From Diadema setosum (Eukaryota; Echinodermata; Echinoidea; Diadematoida; Diadematidae), in the NCBI RefSeq assembly GCF_964275005.1, contig NC_092686.1, forward strand, positions 46,436,333 through 46,500,332: a DNA stretch of 64,000 nucleotides, written 5' to 3'. A program made the translations under genes and the position numbers. Positions 1 through 12,907 of this stretch are shown piece by piece. Below the pieces are notes generated by a model. It did no database searches, was not told the DNA's origin, and saw nothing but the letters and a program-made list of their open reading frames with translations. The stretch's first letter is position 1. Every line of letters starts with the position of its first letter.

Positions 1-785
1 CACATCCGTATCTTTTTCTTTCCGCATGATACTCCCTAAATATCATCACTGCATGTTTTTTTGCCTTCTTTGTGGTCTGCGTGTCTTTATTTTGCGCTTT
101 TTTTTTGTATTCCGTATCGTCATGACTTGCTCATCTCTTCTTACTCATGCCGCACCTGAAGGCTGCCACTTTGCTGATCTTTGTTGTGACCTGTGTTGTA
201 GGTTTGTGTTAGTGTACAACTTTCTATCTACGTAGATCCCGCCCCAGCTATGGCTCGCTCTCCCCCTCACCACTACACTACCCACTTGATGCGCCATGCG
301 TACATGCACGCGCACATATACAGCTCAGGCAAGCGGCAAGCATATACAGAGTACAGTGCATCTAGAGTCACACGACACACAGAACGCAGCAATCGCCTCC
401 TATTTTTACGTGTAAACGTATGAGAATTTGCCCTTCATCGCGAAACCACTCCACGTGAAATTCTCACCAACAGCAAATTTTCATCACCGGGAGCTCAAGT
501 GCCCAGATGCTATATTCCCCTCATTTTTAACACACATATCCCATAGGCGTTTGCCAAAGAGGGAGATATGAGAAATTTACCCCTCTTGTCCCTGCTTGCA
601 CTTAAAAACGAGGGGAATGAAATTTCGTAGAACCACAGCCCAGATGTCCGACATGGGTGATAATACATAATAGTTCATACATTTCATGGCACAGGAATAG
701 ACAGAGTGGTGTCTGCATTATTATACCACTGAAGTATCTTTTATTGCACACATCTTTACATGATATTTGTATCTTTTCCTTACAG
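1..785. other. Upstream intron or flank of the first gene, no coding seen
   Basis: No exon can be supported here. The stretch ends in an acceptor (cttacag at 779-785) that opens the first recognisable exon, so at least its right part is intron. It holds a CA-rich patch near 300-380 and no clear repeat. Short open frames are unsupported. Confidence 0.4.
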
Positions 786-3049
786 GCTAAATCAACGTCG
801 TCTGCCTGTGGAAGGTATGTTATGAATATTTCAACCTTATGTATGCATTGTTACAAGGGGGTATTTCATCATTCATTCTTCATAAATGTTTGTTTGTTGG
901 GGCTGTGTGTTATAGGTTTCTCTCTCTCTCTGTCTCTTTCTCCTGACAATATTATCTTGTACATATAATCTGAAACTTTGATATCTTTACATTCAACATT
1001 TCAGTGCAAGTAGGTGTGTAGCATGCCTTGTCAAAATGCATGGCAAATTATTTTTGGTACTTGTATATTATATAAAAATATACATGTAATTCCTGATGTA
1101 GTTAAATTATTAACATTGATCATCTATGATTTCATTGATAGTAAAGAATGCGTAGGACCATGGAATTTTTTACACAATAACGTCCTGGGTTTCTATATGC
1201 TTCTGATATCTGGCAAACAGTTTCTATTGAAAGTAGCTGTCTAGACAGGACCAATTTTGTAAAATTTGGAGAGTAATTTTCATGAGTTCTTGTTGATGCA
1301 GACTTTCAGTTACCTAGCATTGTGTACAAGTCTAGTGGAATATCCAGGCATGTATTTTGACGTTGTAAATTATCATAAAATGAATCTGAAACCCTGTCAT
1401 TTCGGTGAAATTTTGGCATTATCTGCCTCTAATACCCCATTGTCTGAATAATTTTTTCAGCTGGCAGATTGTCTCGGGGACTGGCAGCGTGAAAGGTTAC
1501 TTCTCGGCCCGAGACTCCCCCTTGACCATCAACTCTGATGTGTCCAGTGGGTCAGGCAGCTCAGCCACGAGTTCTGCTCCCATGTGAGTAGCCTAGATGT
1601 AGGAATTTGGTTCGACATTAATTAGAGTCTTCTGGACAGTATGTATGGTGTGGTTGCTCGTTCTGTCCAAGAAGACCTATGAGCAGCAGCATCCAAGCAA
1701 ACTGTGAATAGTCACATAAAATACAAAGCAATTAACCTCAGCAAACAATGGCCAACACAGATTTGTAGACTTCCAGTGCAGTTAGTAAAGTGAACAGATC
1801 CTACTGCATATAAAATTCCTATCCTCTGGTTGATTTTGATCAGCAGCATACTTCATTTGTATTAGCCACATAGTAGACAGGAAGTATACCTCAGAAAGTT
1901 CACTGCAAGGAAATGTGTGCATTCACTTTGCAAAAACTTGACTTTTATAAAAAGTAATTGGTTGTAGATGGAGGTTGCCAGGGATATGGACTTGTAGCTG
2001 TCATTTCATACTACTGTAAAAGTGGATATTTTCGCGGGACTAATTTTTCGCGCTAGGCCGGGTCAGAAGAGTTTCGCGTGTTTTTAATTCCGCGGAATCA
2101 AGACATCACGCACAGGAACGTATGGCAAGCAAAAATATTCGCGTGTTTTTATTTTCGCGCTAGTTTCTGGTTGCGCGAAATGCGCGAAAATTTCAACACC
2201 GCGAAAATTTCCACTTTTACAGTAACCACAACCAACTCCATTCTCATGGTACACTGTATAGATTATATGAAAGACTGAAATGAAGTCAGTCCATTATTTG
2301 CAGCCACTGATTGAATGTTTCTTGTCTTTTGTGTGCTCATAACTACAATATATACTGCATATACTAAGGTTATAATACTAAAACTCATTCTGAGGGGCAC
2401 TAGATCGCATCCTTGTCGCATGTATTGTAACCATAGTGTATGAAGTATACTTCATAGTTACAGGCACACATGAAAGAAAAAAGACAGGAGACGTTCATTC
2501 AGTGCTTACAAATACCAAACTGACTTTATTCCAGTCTTTGATGTATTCTTTACAGTGTATTGTGGGGATAGATTGGTTATGATCAGTGTGGAATGCAGTC
2601 TGGCTACTCTGGTGGTCTCACATTAGATAATAGAAAGAAGGTAGATTATATTGCATTGGAAGAACAGAGAGTTACTGTTATCAGACGGGAGATATTAATA
2701 GTGCTGAAAGTAGAGAGGGCATGAGCAAGAGCGGAAGTAATGAAAGTAGTCTCAAACCTCAGACCATACATAGTATCACTTTATCACTCTGTGTATGTTC
2801 ATTGTTTCTCAAATGTTGATATAAATGTTCCGGTGCTCCTTCTTGTTTCCTCTCACCAGACATGAAAGCATACCCGAGGACAGTTTACGGAAACAGCGGC
2901 TGGACGAAGTCAGGATGCTTTTTAACAAGATCTATTCGGCCGTCATCGGACCGAGATACTCTATGGAGCCACAGAGTGGCATCAGTAGTGTCATTGGTAA
3001 CCTAGCAACCAAAGTTGGACTGAAAGGTGGGCGGGGGACGTATGTATAG
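786..3049 (+). CDS. 3' end of an unidentified gene (three last coding exons)
   Basis: Three exons join in phase: 786-814 (29 nt), 1461-1583 (123 nt) and 2860-3049 (190 nt, stop TAG at 3047-3049). Donors are gtatgt and gtgagt; acceptors are cttacag, ttttttcag and ctcaccag. Together they give 113 residues. The first part is rich in Ser and Gly (around SSGSGSSATSS), followed by a charged, probably helical stretch (PEDSLRKQRLDEVRMLFNKI), then YSAVIGPRYS and a basic glycine-rich end, KGGRGTYV. The conserved feel of the last exon and the exact splice phases make it a real gene. I do not recognise the family, and no catalytic or binding motif is visible. Earlier exons lie left of the window. The gene is followed by more than 3 kb of repeat-rich sequence, with AATAAA signals only at 6791 and 6815. 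Confidence 0.6.
2012..2224. mobile_element. MITE, TACTGTAAAAGTGGA termini
   Basis: Terminal inverted repeats: the left end reads TACTGTAAAAGTGGATATTT and the right end is its near-perfect reverse complement, TTCCACTTTTACAGTA. The interior carries many TTCGCG/CGCGAA words, so the whole 213 bp is strongly palindromic. It is non-coding and non-autonomous, and lies in the last intron of the first gene. The target duplication is unclear. Confidence 0.75.
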
Positions 3050-3140
3050 CACCCGCAGGTGTGACAGTTGTAGCTAGATAGTTTTATCATGTGGAGACAA
3101 GTCTCTACAGTCATGATGATGCTAACTGTAGTAAGCTTTG

Positions 3141-3180
3141 AAGCCCACCACAACAGTCTGAAGCCCACCACAACAGTCTG
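3141..3180. repeat. Exact 20-bp tandem duplication
   Basis: Two identical back-to-back copies of AAGCCCACCACAACAGTCTG. Confidence 0.9.
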
Positions 3181-3532
3181 AACTCAGAAATACCTGAGGA
3201 GTGATGTAAAGGTCGTCATCGAGGAACTCGGAGAATCTGAGATGCCATCCGACCTTCAGTGACCTGATGCCATCTGATCTTCAGTGAGAGAAATCCTCAC
3301 TGTGGATGCAGGCTGATGCATTGGCAAATTTCCAGATGCTCTTTGAAAAGGAATCACTCTTTCTGTCAGTGGACTCAACCTGGACTGGACCAGGACTGGA
3401 CCAACCATGGCTTGGCAGATGGTATCATCATTGACCAAACGGCGTAAAAGTGTGTCCAGCAATGATGGTTTCCTTCCTTCCTCACAAGCCCCCTCTAACC
3501 TCTTCTCATTTTGTTACCAATCTCTACAGCAC

Positions 3533-3776
3533 TACTGTATACGCCATATATTTCGCGAGTCTAAATTTTCGCGAATCTGGAATTCCCGATGATTTTGCGA
3601 GTGGTTAAATTCTTGATCGTGAAGTCCTGGACTGTACGGAGAAGTGTACATGCGTACATCACATTCACATCGGGATCAAAGTCAATATTTTCGCGTTTCT
3701 TTAATTTTGCGAATAGCACCTGACTCACGAAATTCGCGAAAATGGAAACCTCGCGAAATATTTGCCGTATACAGTA
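3533..3776. mobile_element. MITE, TACTGTATACG termini
   Basis: The left end TACTGTATACGCCATATATT is mirrored by AAATATTTGCCGTATACAGTA on the right. As in the element at 2012-2224, the interior is packed with TTCGCGA words in both orientations. The two elements share the TACTGTA start and the CGCG interior but differ in the rest of the terminus, so they are probably related subfamilies. Length 244 bp, non-coding. Confidence 0.75.
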
Positions 3777-4806
3777 CTTGATCTTTGTAGTCATGTGACC
3801 CAATAACTTGTGCCATTATAGAGTACGAAAGTGAGGATATCACAGTCTTCTTTTATGGCTCGGTTGGAACCAGATGTGAGCATGGTTGGCAGCAATAATC
3901 TTTACAGATATTTAGGCCAGATGAGGTCTGTTTAGATCCAGTTTCCATGGCGATGAATGGCTATGACATCACACTTTAGATTCTATAACTGTTTCTTTTT
4001 GCAATGCAAAAAGTTGGAGTTGATGCAGCATATCTGTGTGTTTGTAATATTTGCAAATGCATTCCACCACCTTCGATCTTCATAAGATTCCGAAGAAGGA
4101 AATTTACTGCAAAGCATTGACATTACTACACTCTAATCCAAACATCCCTGAAGTTTGCATGAGAGACTCTCTCCATGTATGTTGTCTCTCAAGGCAAGAA
4201 TGCTCGATAAAATCTTATAAAAGTCCGATGTGTAGGGGTAGGTCAACCTGTGCAGGTTTTGAGAGACTTGTAACCTTTTTGTCCATACATGTTGTCATAA
4301 TAGAGGTATATCATTTGCTCTGTATATAACATGCTGTCAGAGATACATTACTATTTCTTTTTTTTATACTGTAAAGTAATATATTGCCATATAAAGTACA
4401 TAGGGATTATTATATATTTCTATGAATGCTTTAAGAAGGTGCATGCATGTAGTATAACATAAATGTAGATCAAGGGCACCTCATTACAGTGAGGTATAAA
4501 AGAAAATAGCCCATTTTGTTAGCAAGGACCATTTTCACTACTATATGCACAGATGACAAGAAAAATAATTGAAACATGGGGTTGATAAGAATATATATTC
4601 TGTATTAAGCCTGTTGCTGGCAACAGATGTATGAGAAGAGAAAAATTCAGTTGCCCACAGTGATTTATATGATTCGCTGCATTGCTTTTTTTCATAATTT
4701 TTTGTGCAAACCCACGCTCTATTTTTTGGAGAATATTGAAATGACTTGTGCATGCCAAGATAATACACCAAATACACAATGCATATGACTTTTCAGCTAG
4801 CACAAT

Positions 4807-6054
4807 GATGTCAAGGATGTCAAGGATGTCAAGCTGACACAATTGATCCAGAACCTGCTTTCAAACCGGCGGTTCTACGTGAATCTGAATGGTACCCGCA
4901 GTGGAGACAGAAAAACGGTCTCCCGCAAGGAAGCGTCCTTGCCCCGTTTCTTTTCAACATCTACACGAATGACCAACCAATCCATCCAAGTACAAGGAGC
5001 TACCTGTATGCTGATGATCTCTGCATTGCCTCACAGAAGCAATCCTTTGAAGAGGTGGAAAAAGCACTCAGTGATGCTCTGGCAGGCCTAACTCCTTACT
5101 ATGCCGCAAATCACCTACGTGCAAACCCTGAGAAGACTCAACTTAGCGTCTTCCACCTTAAGAACAGAGATGCTAACCGACAACTGAGGGTCAGATGGTA
5201 TGGAAAATGGCTTAAACACACCAATAAGCTGATCTATCTAGGTGTCACACTGGATCGTTCCCTTACTTACAAGGAGCACATTGCCAAGACAAAGGCGAAA
5301 GCTGGAGCAAGGAACAGCATATTGAAGAAGCTTGCTAATACAAGATGGGGAACAGATGCCAAAACTATCCGCACCACAGCTCTTGCTCTATGCTTCTCCA
5401 CTGCCGAGTATGCAGCCCCTGTCTGGTGTAGGTCATCCCATGCTGCAAAGATCGACCCAGTCCTGAATGCAGCTTGCAGAGCTATCTCTTGATGTCTGCG
5501 ACCAACAAGAGTAGATGACCTTTACTTACTCTGTGGTATTGCCCCACCACACATCAGGCGAGAGGTCTCAGCACAGATGGAGAAAACCAAGCAAGAAGTT
5601 AACCCTCGACACCCACTCTACAATCGTGAACCTGCTAAAAAGAGACTCAAATCCAGACGCAGTTTTCTCCATTCAACCGAATCCCTTGATGGCACTGCCC
5701 ACGGTCGAAGGATTACCCTATGGTCCAACCACCTCCAGACTGTGACGCATCAGCTCTCCTATGAACCAAGTGAATCACTTCCTCCGGGTTCAAGTGAAGC
5801 ATGGCCCACCTGGTCATGCCTGAATCGCCTACGGACAGGAACAGGACGATGCAAAGTCCTCATGCAGAAATGGGGTTACAATAGGGATGGAGAAACTGCT
5901 TGCGACTGCGGGCAGGACCAGACAATGCAACATCTTTTGGTCTGCCCCCTCCTACCAGAGCCATGCACTGTCAATGAATCTGGAGACTTTCAACACCAAA
6001 GCCAGATCCTGCGCTCTGCACTGGACAGGACTTGTGTAGTGACTCGAGAAGAGA
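4807..6054 (+). mobile_element. 5'-truncated LINE with reverse-transcriptase remnant and 12-bp target duplication
   Basis: One frame runs from about 4809 to 5990. It begins inside the reverse transcriptase: LPQGSVLAPFLFNIYTND (motif around 4900-4970), then YADD (5018-5029), then the thumb region and the C-terminal cysteine-histidine cluster CDCGQDQTMQHLLVCP (about 5905-5952) typical of Jockey/CR1-like non-LTR retrotransposons. The only internal stop is TGA at 5490-5492, where CGA would be expected, consistent with CpG decay. The endonuclease and the first half of the RT are missing. AGCTAGCACAAT is found at 4795-4806 and again at 6055-6066, a perfect 12-bp target-site duplication, which fixes both ends. 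The first bases of the insert contain GATGTCAAG three times in a row. Family assignment within the non-LTR clades is tentative. Confidence 0.85.
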
Positions 6055-6790
6055 AGCTAGCACAATCACCCCTTCCCCCCCAACTGCTGGTAATATGTTC
6101 TAGATATTTTTGGTCCGAGCATACAAAAACTGTGTCCATACAGGGCGTATCAGTTTCATCTCCTTACACGGATGCATTTGTGTGTTTATGCACACCTGTA
6201 CATAGCTACATACAGCAGTACTGCTGCCTGTATTGCTGGTTGTTAGAGGCAAGTTGCCTTGAGTGTATTTCAGATACACGATTTTGGTTTTCATGTCATT
6301 TTCATGGTCATACTGTAATGCCCTAAATATTTTTTTTTTTTTTTTTTTTGCTTTGATAAAAGTAAAAAGCTGCAGTTGTCCATGTAATGTGTTTACTGGT
6401 TGTTCTTGTTACATTGTCCTGTGCAATGTTTAATTGACATGAAAAATGGTATGTTTGTTGACAGCAGGCTACCTCTTACACAGAGAAATGGATGTCCACC
6501 TCATTGTAATGCCGTTCCCTTACTCTATGAAAATCCTGCATACAATGCACAGTATTTCTGCTTGCAGACCAGTTATGACTCTTTACTTTTACAAGGCCCT
6601 CAAAATAAGTACCTCAATACTGACTGGCTCCTTTGTATAATTATATGAAATTCATCAATGAAAATCATTTAGATTGCCATATTGTCTTCTGTCTTTTCTT
6701 GCAGCACTTTTCTGTGGTGTTATTATTATTTTACATTTTGTTTACTCTTCTAACATGGCTACCTGGACCCCACAGTCCAATTTTGAATCA

Positions 6791-6820
6791 AATAAAATAT
6801 GAAATCACTTGTGCAATAAA
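6791..6820 (+). promoter_or_regulatory. Two AATAAA polyadenylation-type hexamers
   Basis: AATAAA occurs at 6791-6796 and 6815-6820. These are the first closely spaced canonical signals downstream of the first gene's stop (3049) and could end a long 3' UTR containing the LINE. The link is inference. Confidence 0.3.
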
Positions 6821-7840
6821 TTTTGATTTTTAATTGCAGGAACAAGATTCACTGCTGTCTTGAATAATGCTGAGTATGTTGAAGATGTGCTCATGATGAC
6901 AATTAGTAACATTATATTGTAGAGACCAAAAGACATTTATATGGAACTTTTTTATGCTCTTTGATTATCTTATTATTTGTTTATGTTCAAGCCTTTGTGA
7001 CCTGAAATGATTTTGATTTTGAAAAATTGTAAAGCAATTGTAGAAAAAAATAAGAAGAGAAGCTATTTGAACCTCATTCTGGAAAAAGATCTGTAGAATG
7101 TTCATACCCATATTAACATGTGTTCAGAAGACAGATGCTAAAAATACAAATGTAGTCAGTTTGGTCAGTTACATAATGACCGATACCTCAGTGCTGAATA
7201 GACAGCTTGTGTGATTGTCCAGACAAAACTTTGTCAGCACACGTGGACATTCCAATTTCATGCTCTTCATGTCTTGTTTCCACTTCCTCCTTTCCTCACT
7301 AGTCCCTCCATTTCCCATTCATTAAGTCAAGATGTCTTTACCTATAATGGTGTTAAACTTATACAAGGGGGGAAAAAGTAATATGGCCAATTATCATTGT
7401 GAGTGTGTGAATCATTCATTAGATCTTAAATTGAATTGTGCTCAATGCAAGCAGTCAAATGATGTAAACAGACTGGTGATACTGGAGCTTTCTTATCGTT
7501 TGTGCATTAGGTTATTTGATATGAAGTGGGAACAAGCAATATATTAGCAGAGTTTGACAAATCAATGTGATTTTATTTTAAAGGCATGACCTATGGACTC
7601 TTTCTTGCCTGCAGTGTCATGAGACTGTGCCATTAATTCCTAATTTTAGGACCCATCATCATGTTTACCCAAATGAGAGTGCAAGATGCAACTGAAAAAA
7701 AAAAATATTGTATTTATTTTAAGAACCGAAATTTGATATCCTGAGTGGCTCCTGTCCATATTTTAGAGTCTAAACTGTGTCAAAATTTGACATTTTTTTC
7801 AGTTGAAATGCGCATTCTCCTATGTCAGACAGCATCTAAA

Positions 7841-8194
7841 GCCTGCCGCACTCTATACGACTCATGATTATACGACCTTAAGACCATAAGACCCAGTCAT
7901 ACGACCTGCCAATGCATATTAAACAACCTGACCTTACGAGTAGGCTTATGTCCTGTCTTCAGTATATTTTACCAATGAGTATTATAGCGCACACCGTGCG
8001 CACTGCATGCGCTTGCAATATACTGTATCTTGATTGGCTGAAAGCCCATGACCGGTTGTGGAAATTCAACATGTCAAATCTCCACAACTGGCGCTAAAAC
8101 CCAGTTGTATGACTGGAAACTGGCAAGACTGGTGACGTCACACTTCCGGTCTTAAGGTCATACGACCAGTCGGATCGTATAGTGTGCGGCGGGC
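7841..8194. mobile_element. MITE, GCCTGCCGCAC termini
   Basis: The left end GCCTGCCGCACTCTATACGA pairs with the right end TCGTATAGTGTGCGGCGGGC, and the pairing extends inward through CGACCTTAAGACC / GGTCTTAAGGTC. The flanks carry TAAA on both sides (7837-7840 and 8195-8198), a likely target duplication. 354 bp, non-coding. Confidence 0.75.
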
Positions 8195-9214
8195 TAAACT
8201 TCAAACCAAGTTTCTTGGAACTGTGTTTATATGTTTTGCCAGCTTGTCATTGGTGTGATAAGTCATTTGATATGAAATGGGACAAGCAATCTATCATTGA
8301 AAGCTTAGAGCTTGGAAAATGTAGAACAGCCTAAATTAGGAGATAGATGTTTGACCACTTCATCAGGCTTTCAAGAGGGCTGGTCACAATTCCTCACAAT
8401 GGTTTCAATTATGATGCAGCTCAGAGTATAGCATGAGAATGTACATATGCGGTGCATTCCCCTTTGGCAATTGTAGTTGTCTTCTTTTTTTTTTTTTCTT
8501 CTTCTTTTTTTGCAGTCTTGTCGCATGCGGAAACAAACTGAAGTAAAAATCACACCCGAAACTGACCAAGATCACTAGTCCAACTTGCTTGTAAGACATC
8601 ACACTAGTGATGTTTCCATGGTCACAATTTTATTCTTCAAAAAATTTTTGGTCGGATATTTACTTCTCTGTTGCTTTTATTCAACAACCTGTTACGATGC
8701 AGGGTCCACCATTGAATCTTAGAGGATCCATTAATTTCAAATGCAAATACGTTTATAACATTCATATTTGTACCTTGCTTTATTATCTCATTACTCTGAA
8801 GGCCCAGTAAAAAGCTTTTGATGGTTTTATAACATACAAGGTAAATAAAAAACAAAAAGAGATGTCATATTGTGTGTAATTTTAGAGTTTGTAAAGGATA
8901 TTGGTCAGATTTATCAAAGTGCTAGTAACATTTGATTGCTACATGTAATTTCTTAGGGTGTCTTTTGTTAAGAAAGATGGAACAGTGTATCTCCAGTTGT
9001 GACTCCGTCAAAATACTGTAAGCCTTACGTGGGTTGATGTACCTGGGACCAGAGAAACCAAGTTTACTTGTGCAAATGTTGACTTTTGCTGAAGTCAATT
9101 TGCATGTTAAATGGTCTTTGAAGTTTGTAGTATTTTCAGTCAGTTGAAGTTTTTTAGTAACACATATAAGTGAGTATGATGGTGTCAAGTTGATTGCGAT
9201 GTTGTGAACTCTTG

Positions 9215-9538
9215 GGCCTGAATTCACGAAGGTGGTACAAATGAAACCATGGTTTAAACCATGGACAAAAACCATGGAGCGCCAACGTGTCACATGGAAT
9301 ATTTCATTACGAAATCAGTCATTTCGTCGATGAAATGATTATTCTGTAGCAAAATGACATTTTGTAACTAAATGAACATTACATCCACGAAATGATAATT
9401 TCGTTAACGAAACGGTCATTTTGTTGACGAAATGACCAATTTCGTAACGAAATATTCTGTGCGACACTTGGCGCTTTATGGTTTTTGTCCGTGGTTTAAA
9501 CCATGGTTTCATTTGTACCACCTTCGTGAATTCGGGCC
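9215..9538. mobile_element. MITE of the GGCC-GAATTCACGAAGG family, copy 1
   Basis: The outer inverted repeat runs GGCCTGAATTCACGAAGGTG on the left and its complement ending CGGGCC on the right, and includes the palindrome CCATGGTTTAAACCATGG at each end. The centre is a run of small palindromes of the type TTTCGTnnACGAAA. TTG flanks both ends (9212-9214, 9539-9541). A second copy lies at 50990-51315. Confidence 0.8.
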
Positions 9539-9700
9539 TTGGAGTTTATTTCATCTTTGGAACTTTTGACCATTTCAAATACTTTATGACAGAGACTTGT
9601 TGGAATGCAGTGAAAAGACGAATTCAGCCACCAGTATGCGAGTGAATTCAGTGTTCTTATGAGCCTACATGTATGATCAGTTCCCTTAACAGCCTTACGT

Positions 9701-9749
9701 CACAGGCCATGCTTACTTCACAGGCCATGCTTACTTCACAGGCCATGCT
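9701..9749. repeat. 18-bp tandem repeat, about 2.7 copies
   Basis: CACAGGCCATGCTTACTT is repeated in tandem without changes; the third copy is cut after CACAGGCCATGCT. Confidence 0.85.
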
Positions 9750-9843
9750 GAACCCATGATCCAATCACTTCATGCAAGGGATTTTGGAGTTTCCTCAACA
9801 CTCCATTTTAACTTCAGGCTTTCTGAACAGCTGACCATGACAG

Positions 9844-9845
<2 letters not shown>

Positions 9846-9876
<31 letters not shown>
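9846..9876. repeat. CA microsatellite
   Basis: Uninterrupted CA dinucleotide run of about 15 units. Confidence 0.9.
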
Positions 9877-9877
<1 letters not shown>

Positions 9878-12800
9878 CACATGATGCATTCAACATGATC
9901 AAACATGCTTACAGTGTACTCACAAACAACAAGCTGTTTCAGGGCCATCAGTCGTGGCAGCTCAGTACATTGAATCACAGTGCCAATCCTTCTTGTCACG
10001 TCCATTAATTTATCAAAGTGAACAAATCTGTCAGCTTGGACTTAGCGTTGGACTTCCTCAGCTGCGACTGTTAAATCATGTTGAAAATGTGATTTGCCGA
10101 CTAAGAATGTCAGTTTAATGATTCTTGGGAAGATTGGCATATGCAACAGTGTGTAGTAATAGACTTCATAGCATCAACCTAATGCAAGGTCAACTTATGA
10201 GGTTTGTTGTATGAAATGTTTGTTTCTCCAGTGAAAGAGTGTAGTTAAGGTTCAAAGCATGTAAGCCAGAATTCAGCTCTGATATATCTGTTAGTTGGCA
10301 ACATGTGCGCATGCACACTACACAGCTGAGAGACTATTGTCAGATTAATGATAAAATGGCCATGTTTGATCTCATAAATGCTTACCTTTCGAAATGCTGT
10401 AGGTTCTACAGTGACTTTCCAGAATTTTACTATGTAAAACATTTCATTTCCTCAAGAAGAGAATGTGTATCATATGAAATAAACTATTACTACTGTGAAA
10501 TTTATCAACATTTGATCAACATTTCCTGCATTTGATGAGGCTAAATATCAGACTACTGTGGAAAGATGACTGAATCTTGCGAGATGTGTCATAGGATGTG
10601 ATATATTATTGTAGTGAATGTTATCTGCATGTTATTCCCTCATTGAGAGATCCCAGAGGAGTGTCTTAAAAGTATTGATAGGAATTATTTGAAAAATTCA
10701 CAACCCAACTGTAGTTTGATTTTCCCATGCATGAAAATACCCCAATACACAAAAGTTCTGAAAATTATGCTGTTACTATCAAGAGATCCATGAACTGATA
10801 TCAACATGCTAATAAAGTTTTCCCTGCAGTTAATTTTAACACTACTTAAAAACAGAAATATCAAGTATGTTACAAACTGGACACATTGTAAAACAGTGCT
10901 TCTAAAACAAGGAGGGGTGATGTGTAGCCAAGTGCACCCCCCCCCCCCATCTCATTCTTTAAAAGTGTCTAGTCATAACAAAGTATGTCTGTTCCTTATT
11001 GTAATAAGTATAATCACTAATCCATGAAGTCATTGGGGACATTGCTGCAAAAATTCTCTTTTACCAGTAATTAGATGGCAATTCCGAGTTCCTATAATGC
11101 ATATGGATTATTGCACATTGGCAAGAGGAAAATTGGAACTAGTGAAATCCACTCAATCTGCACAGAATTACAGGGGAAAACACAACAAAAAACTTTACAA
11201 ATTTGAGACAAAACTTCTTTAATCTAGTAAAATGGAATACCAATTTGAAGATCAGTTATAAATTTAGGAATTTAGAGGCTTTTGATAAATCTGTATCTGA
11301 CATAAACGATGGTATGTGACCAAACAGGGCTCACATGTTAAGTTTTTATTTGACTTTTTGACATATTAGCAATGAATCATAAAATTATTACATTAAGATA
11401 TTTCATCAAAGAACAGAAATGTGGTTTGTGGGATCTGATGGGTTAAAGAATACATTCAGGTAACTATTTATAATAGTCCCTAACCCACAGAGACAACAAA
11501 ACAGTGTAGGCACTCGACAATCACAAACTGGCAACACATCTTTTTTTAAACTGTCCAAAAACATTTATTTGGTTGCAATAGAACGTGATTCTGCCAGACA
11601 GAATTTCTGAAAATTGACACGATATTTGAACATGGAGATCATGATGAAAGGGGAATAGAAGGGTCAAATGCTTGTACCGACAATCAGTACAAATAATGGA
11701 TGAATTTAGAGAAAAAAACAACTCGCATTTGTGACCGACACGTGCATCATAGGGAAGTCACATTCTCGCACGCACATTCTGTTTACGGTGACAAAAGACT
11801 TAAATAAATGACTATAGCTCTTTCTTCTGTAATATACCAGAGTTCTCAATGCAAATTGGCAGGGCTGGAGGATATCACATGCATTAAGAACACTTCGAGA
11901 AATAGGCTTCTACCAAAGGAGTGTATGTATCAAGATGCTACCTAACATTACTACAAGACTATAAGACTATAAAGCCTATGAAAATTGAGAATGAACTGGC
12001 AATAAAGGAAAGAAGGCTTCTTTTGTACAAACGAACTTCAAGAGAAAACAGAAACATCCAGTGTCCCAATTATCCCGACATTAAATTTGTTTGTGCTTCC
12101 TAATGGTGTCATGGCAAAGTACAGGAGGAAATCTGAATATGCCATGTACCAACCACAAGCAATCAATGTCTTAAAAATAGATCCCACTTCAAGTGATCAC
12201 ATTCTTTTCCCTGTTTTTGTTGTTGTTTTTCACGTGGAAGGCAAAAGAAAGAATCATTCTTGAAACAAGACCTGAACATTATACCACTACCCAATGAATT
12301 GATAATTAAAGCTTTCATATTTTTTTTTTTACAACATCACGAGTAATTTGCTGTTATAAAGACAAAGACAAAATCTCTTCTTGATTCTGTTTAATATGTC
12401 AGTGCATATTCCACCTCCCTATAAGTTTGCATTACCAATGCATCAATACAAGTTGGTGTCAAGACTGGAGGTTTTATTCAGGATATTCCTGAGAGACCTT
12501 TGAACTAGGACTCGCATTATGTAGCTGCAGTGACTTTGCAAGGGGCAAGTGACTGTACAGTGGGCTGTATAAATTGACTGTTTAGATAAGACATGGTACA
12601 ATTTGTAGTTATCTTGTAGACTGATACCAGACCTCTGAAACCCAGCTGACCCATAAAAAAGAGGATTGTTGTTCCCATCTATAGGCACTGTCTGACAAAC
12701 TCAAGCATTCATATGATGGCTGACGCAAAATATTCTGCTGGAATCATTAGAAGACAGATGACAAATAACAAGCATGCTACATATACCCACAATGACTACA

Positions 12801-12907
12801 TGGCATCAGACATGCATTGTAACTCACAAAATAATAATTATGATATTCATCTTGTATTTCTTGTATCAAAGAAGACAACAAGAAGAAAAAAATAATTGTG
12901 CTTGATG

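Larger units (their letters stand above)
3050..4806. other. Probable 3' UTR and repeats, no gene
   Basis: Downstream of the stop at 3049 lie a 20-bp tandem duplication, a degenerate repeat of about 30 bp near 3243-3290 (GATGCCATCTGATCTTCAGT-like), a MITE and AT-rich sequence. No exon can be supported. Confidence 0.4.
6067..12900. other. Intergenic stretch, repeats only
   Basis: AT-rich sequence between the first gene and SEC61A. It holds paired AATAAA signals near 6.8 kb, two MITEs (7841-8194, 9215-9538), an 18-bp tandem repeat, a CA microsatellite and homopolymer runs (T at 6331-6349, C near 10928). No coding exon can be supported on either strand; the open frames are short and have no family features. 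Confidence 0.5.
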
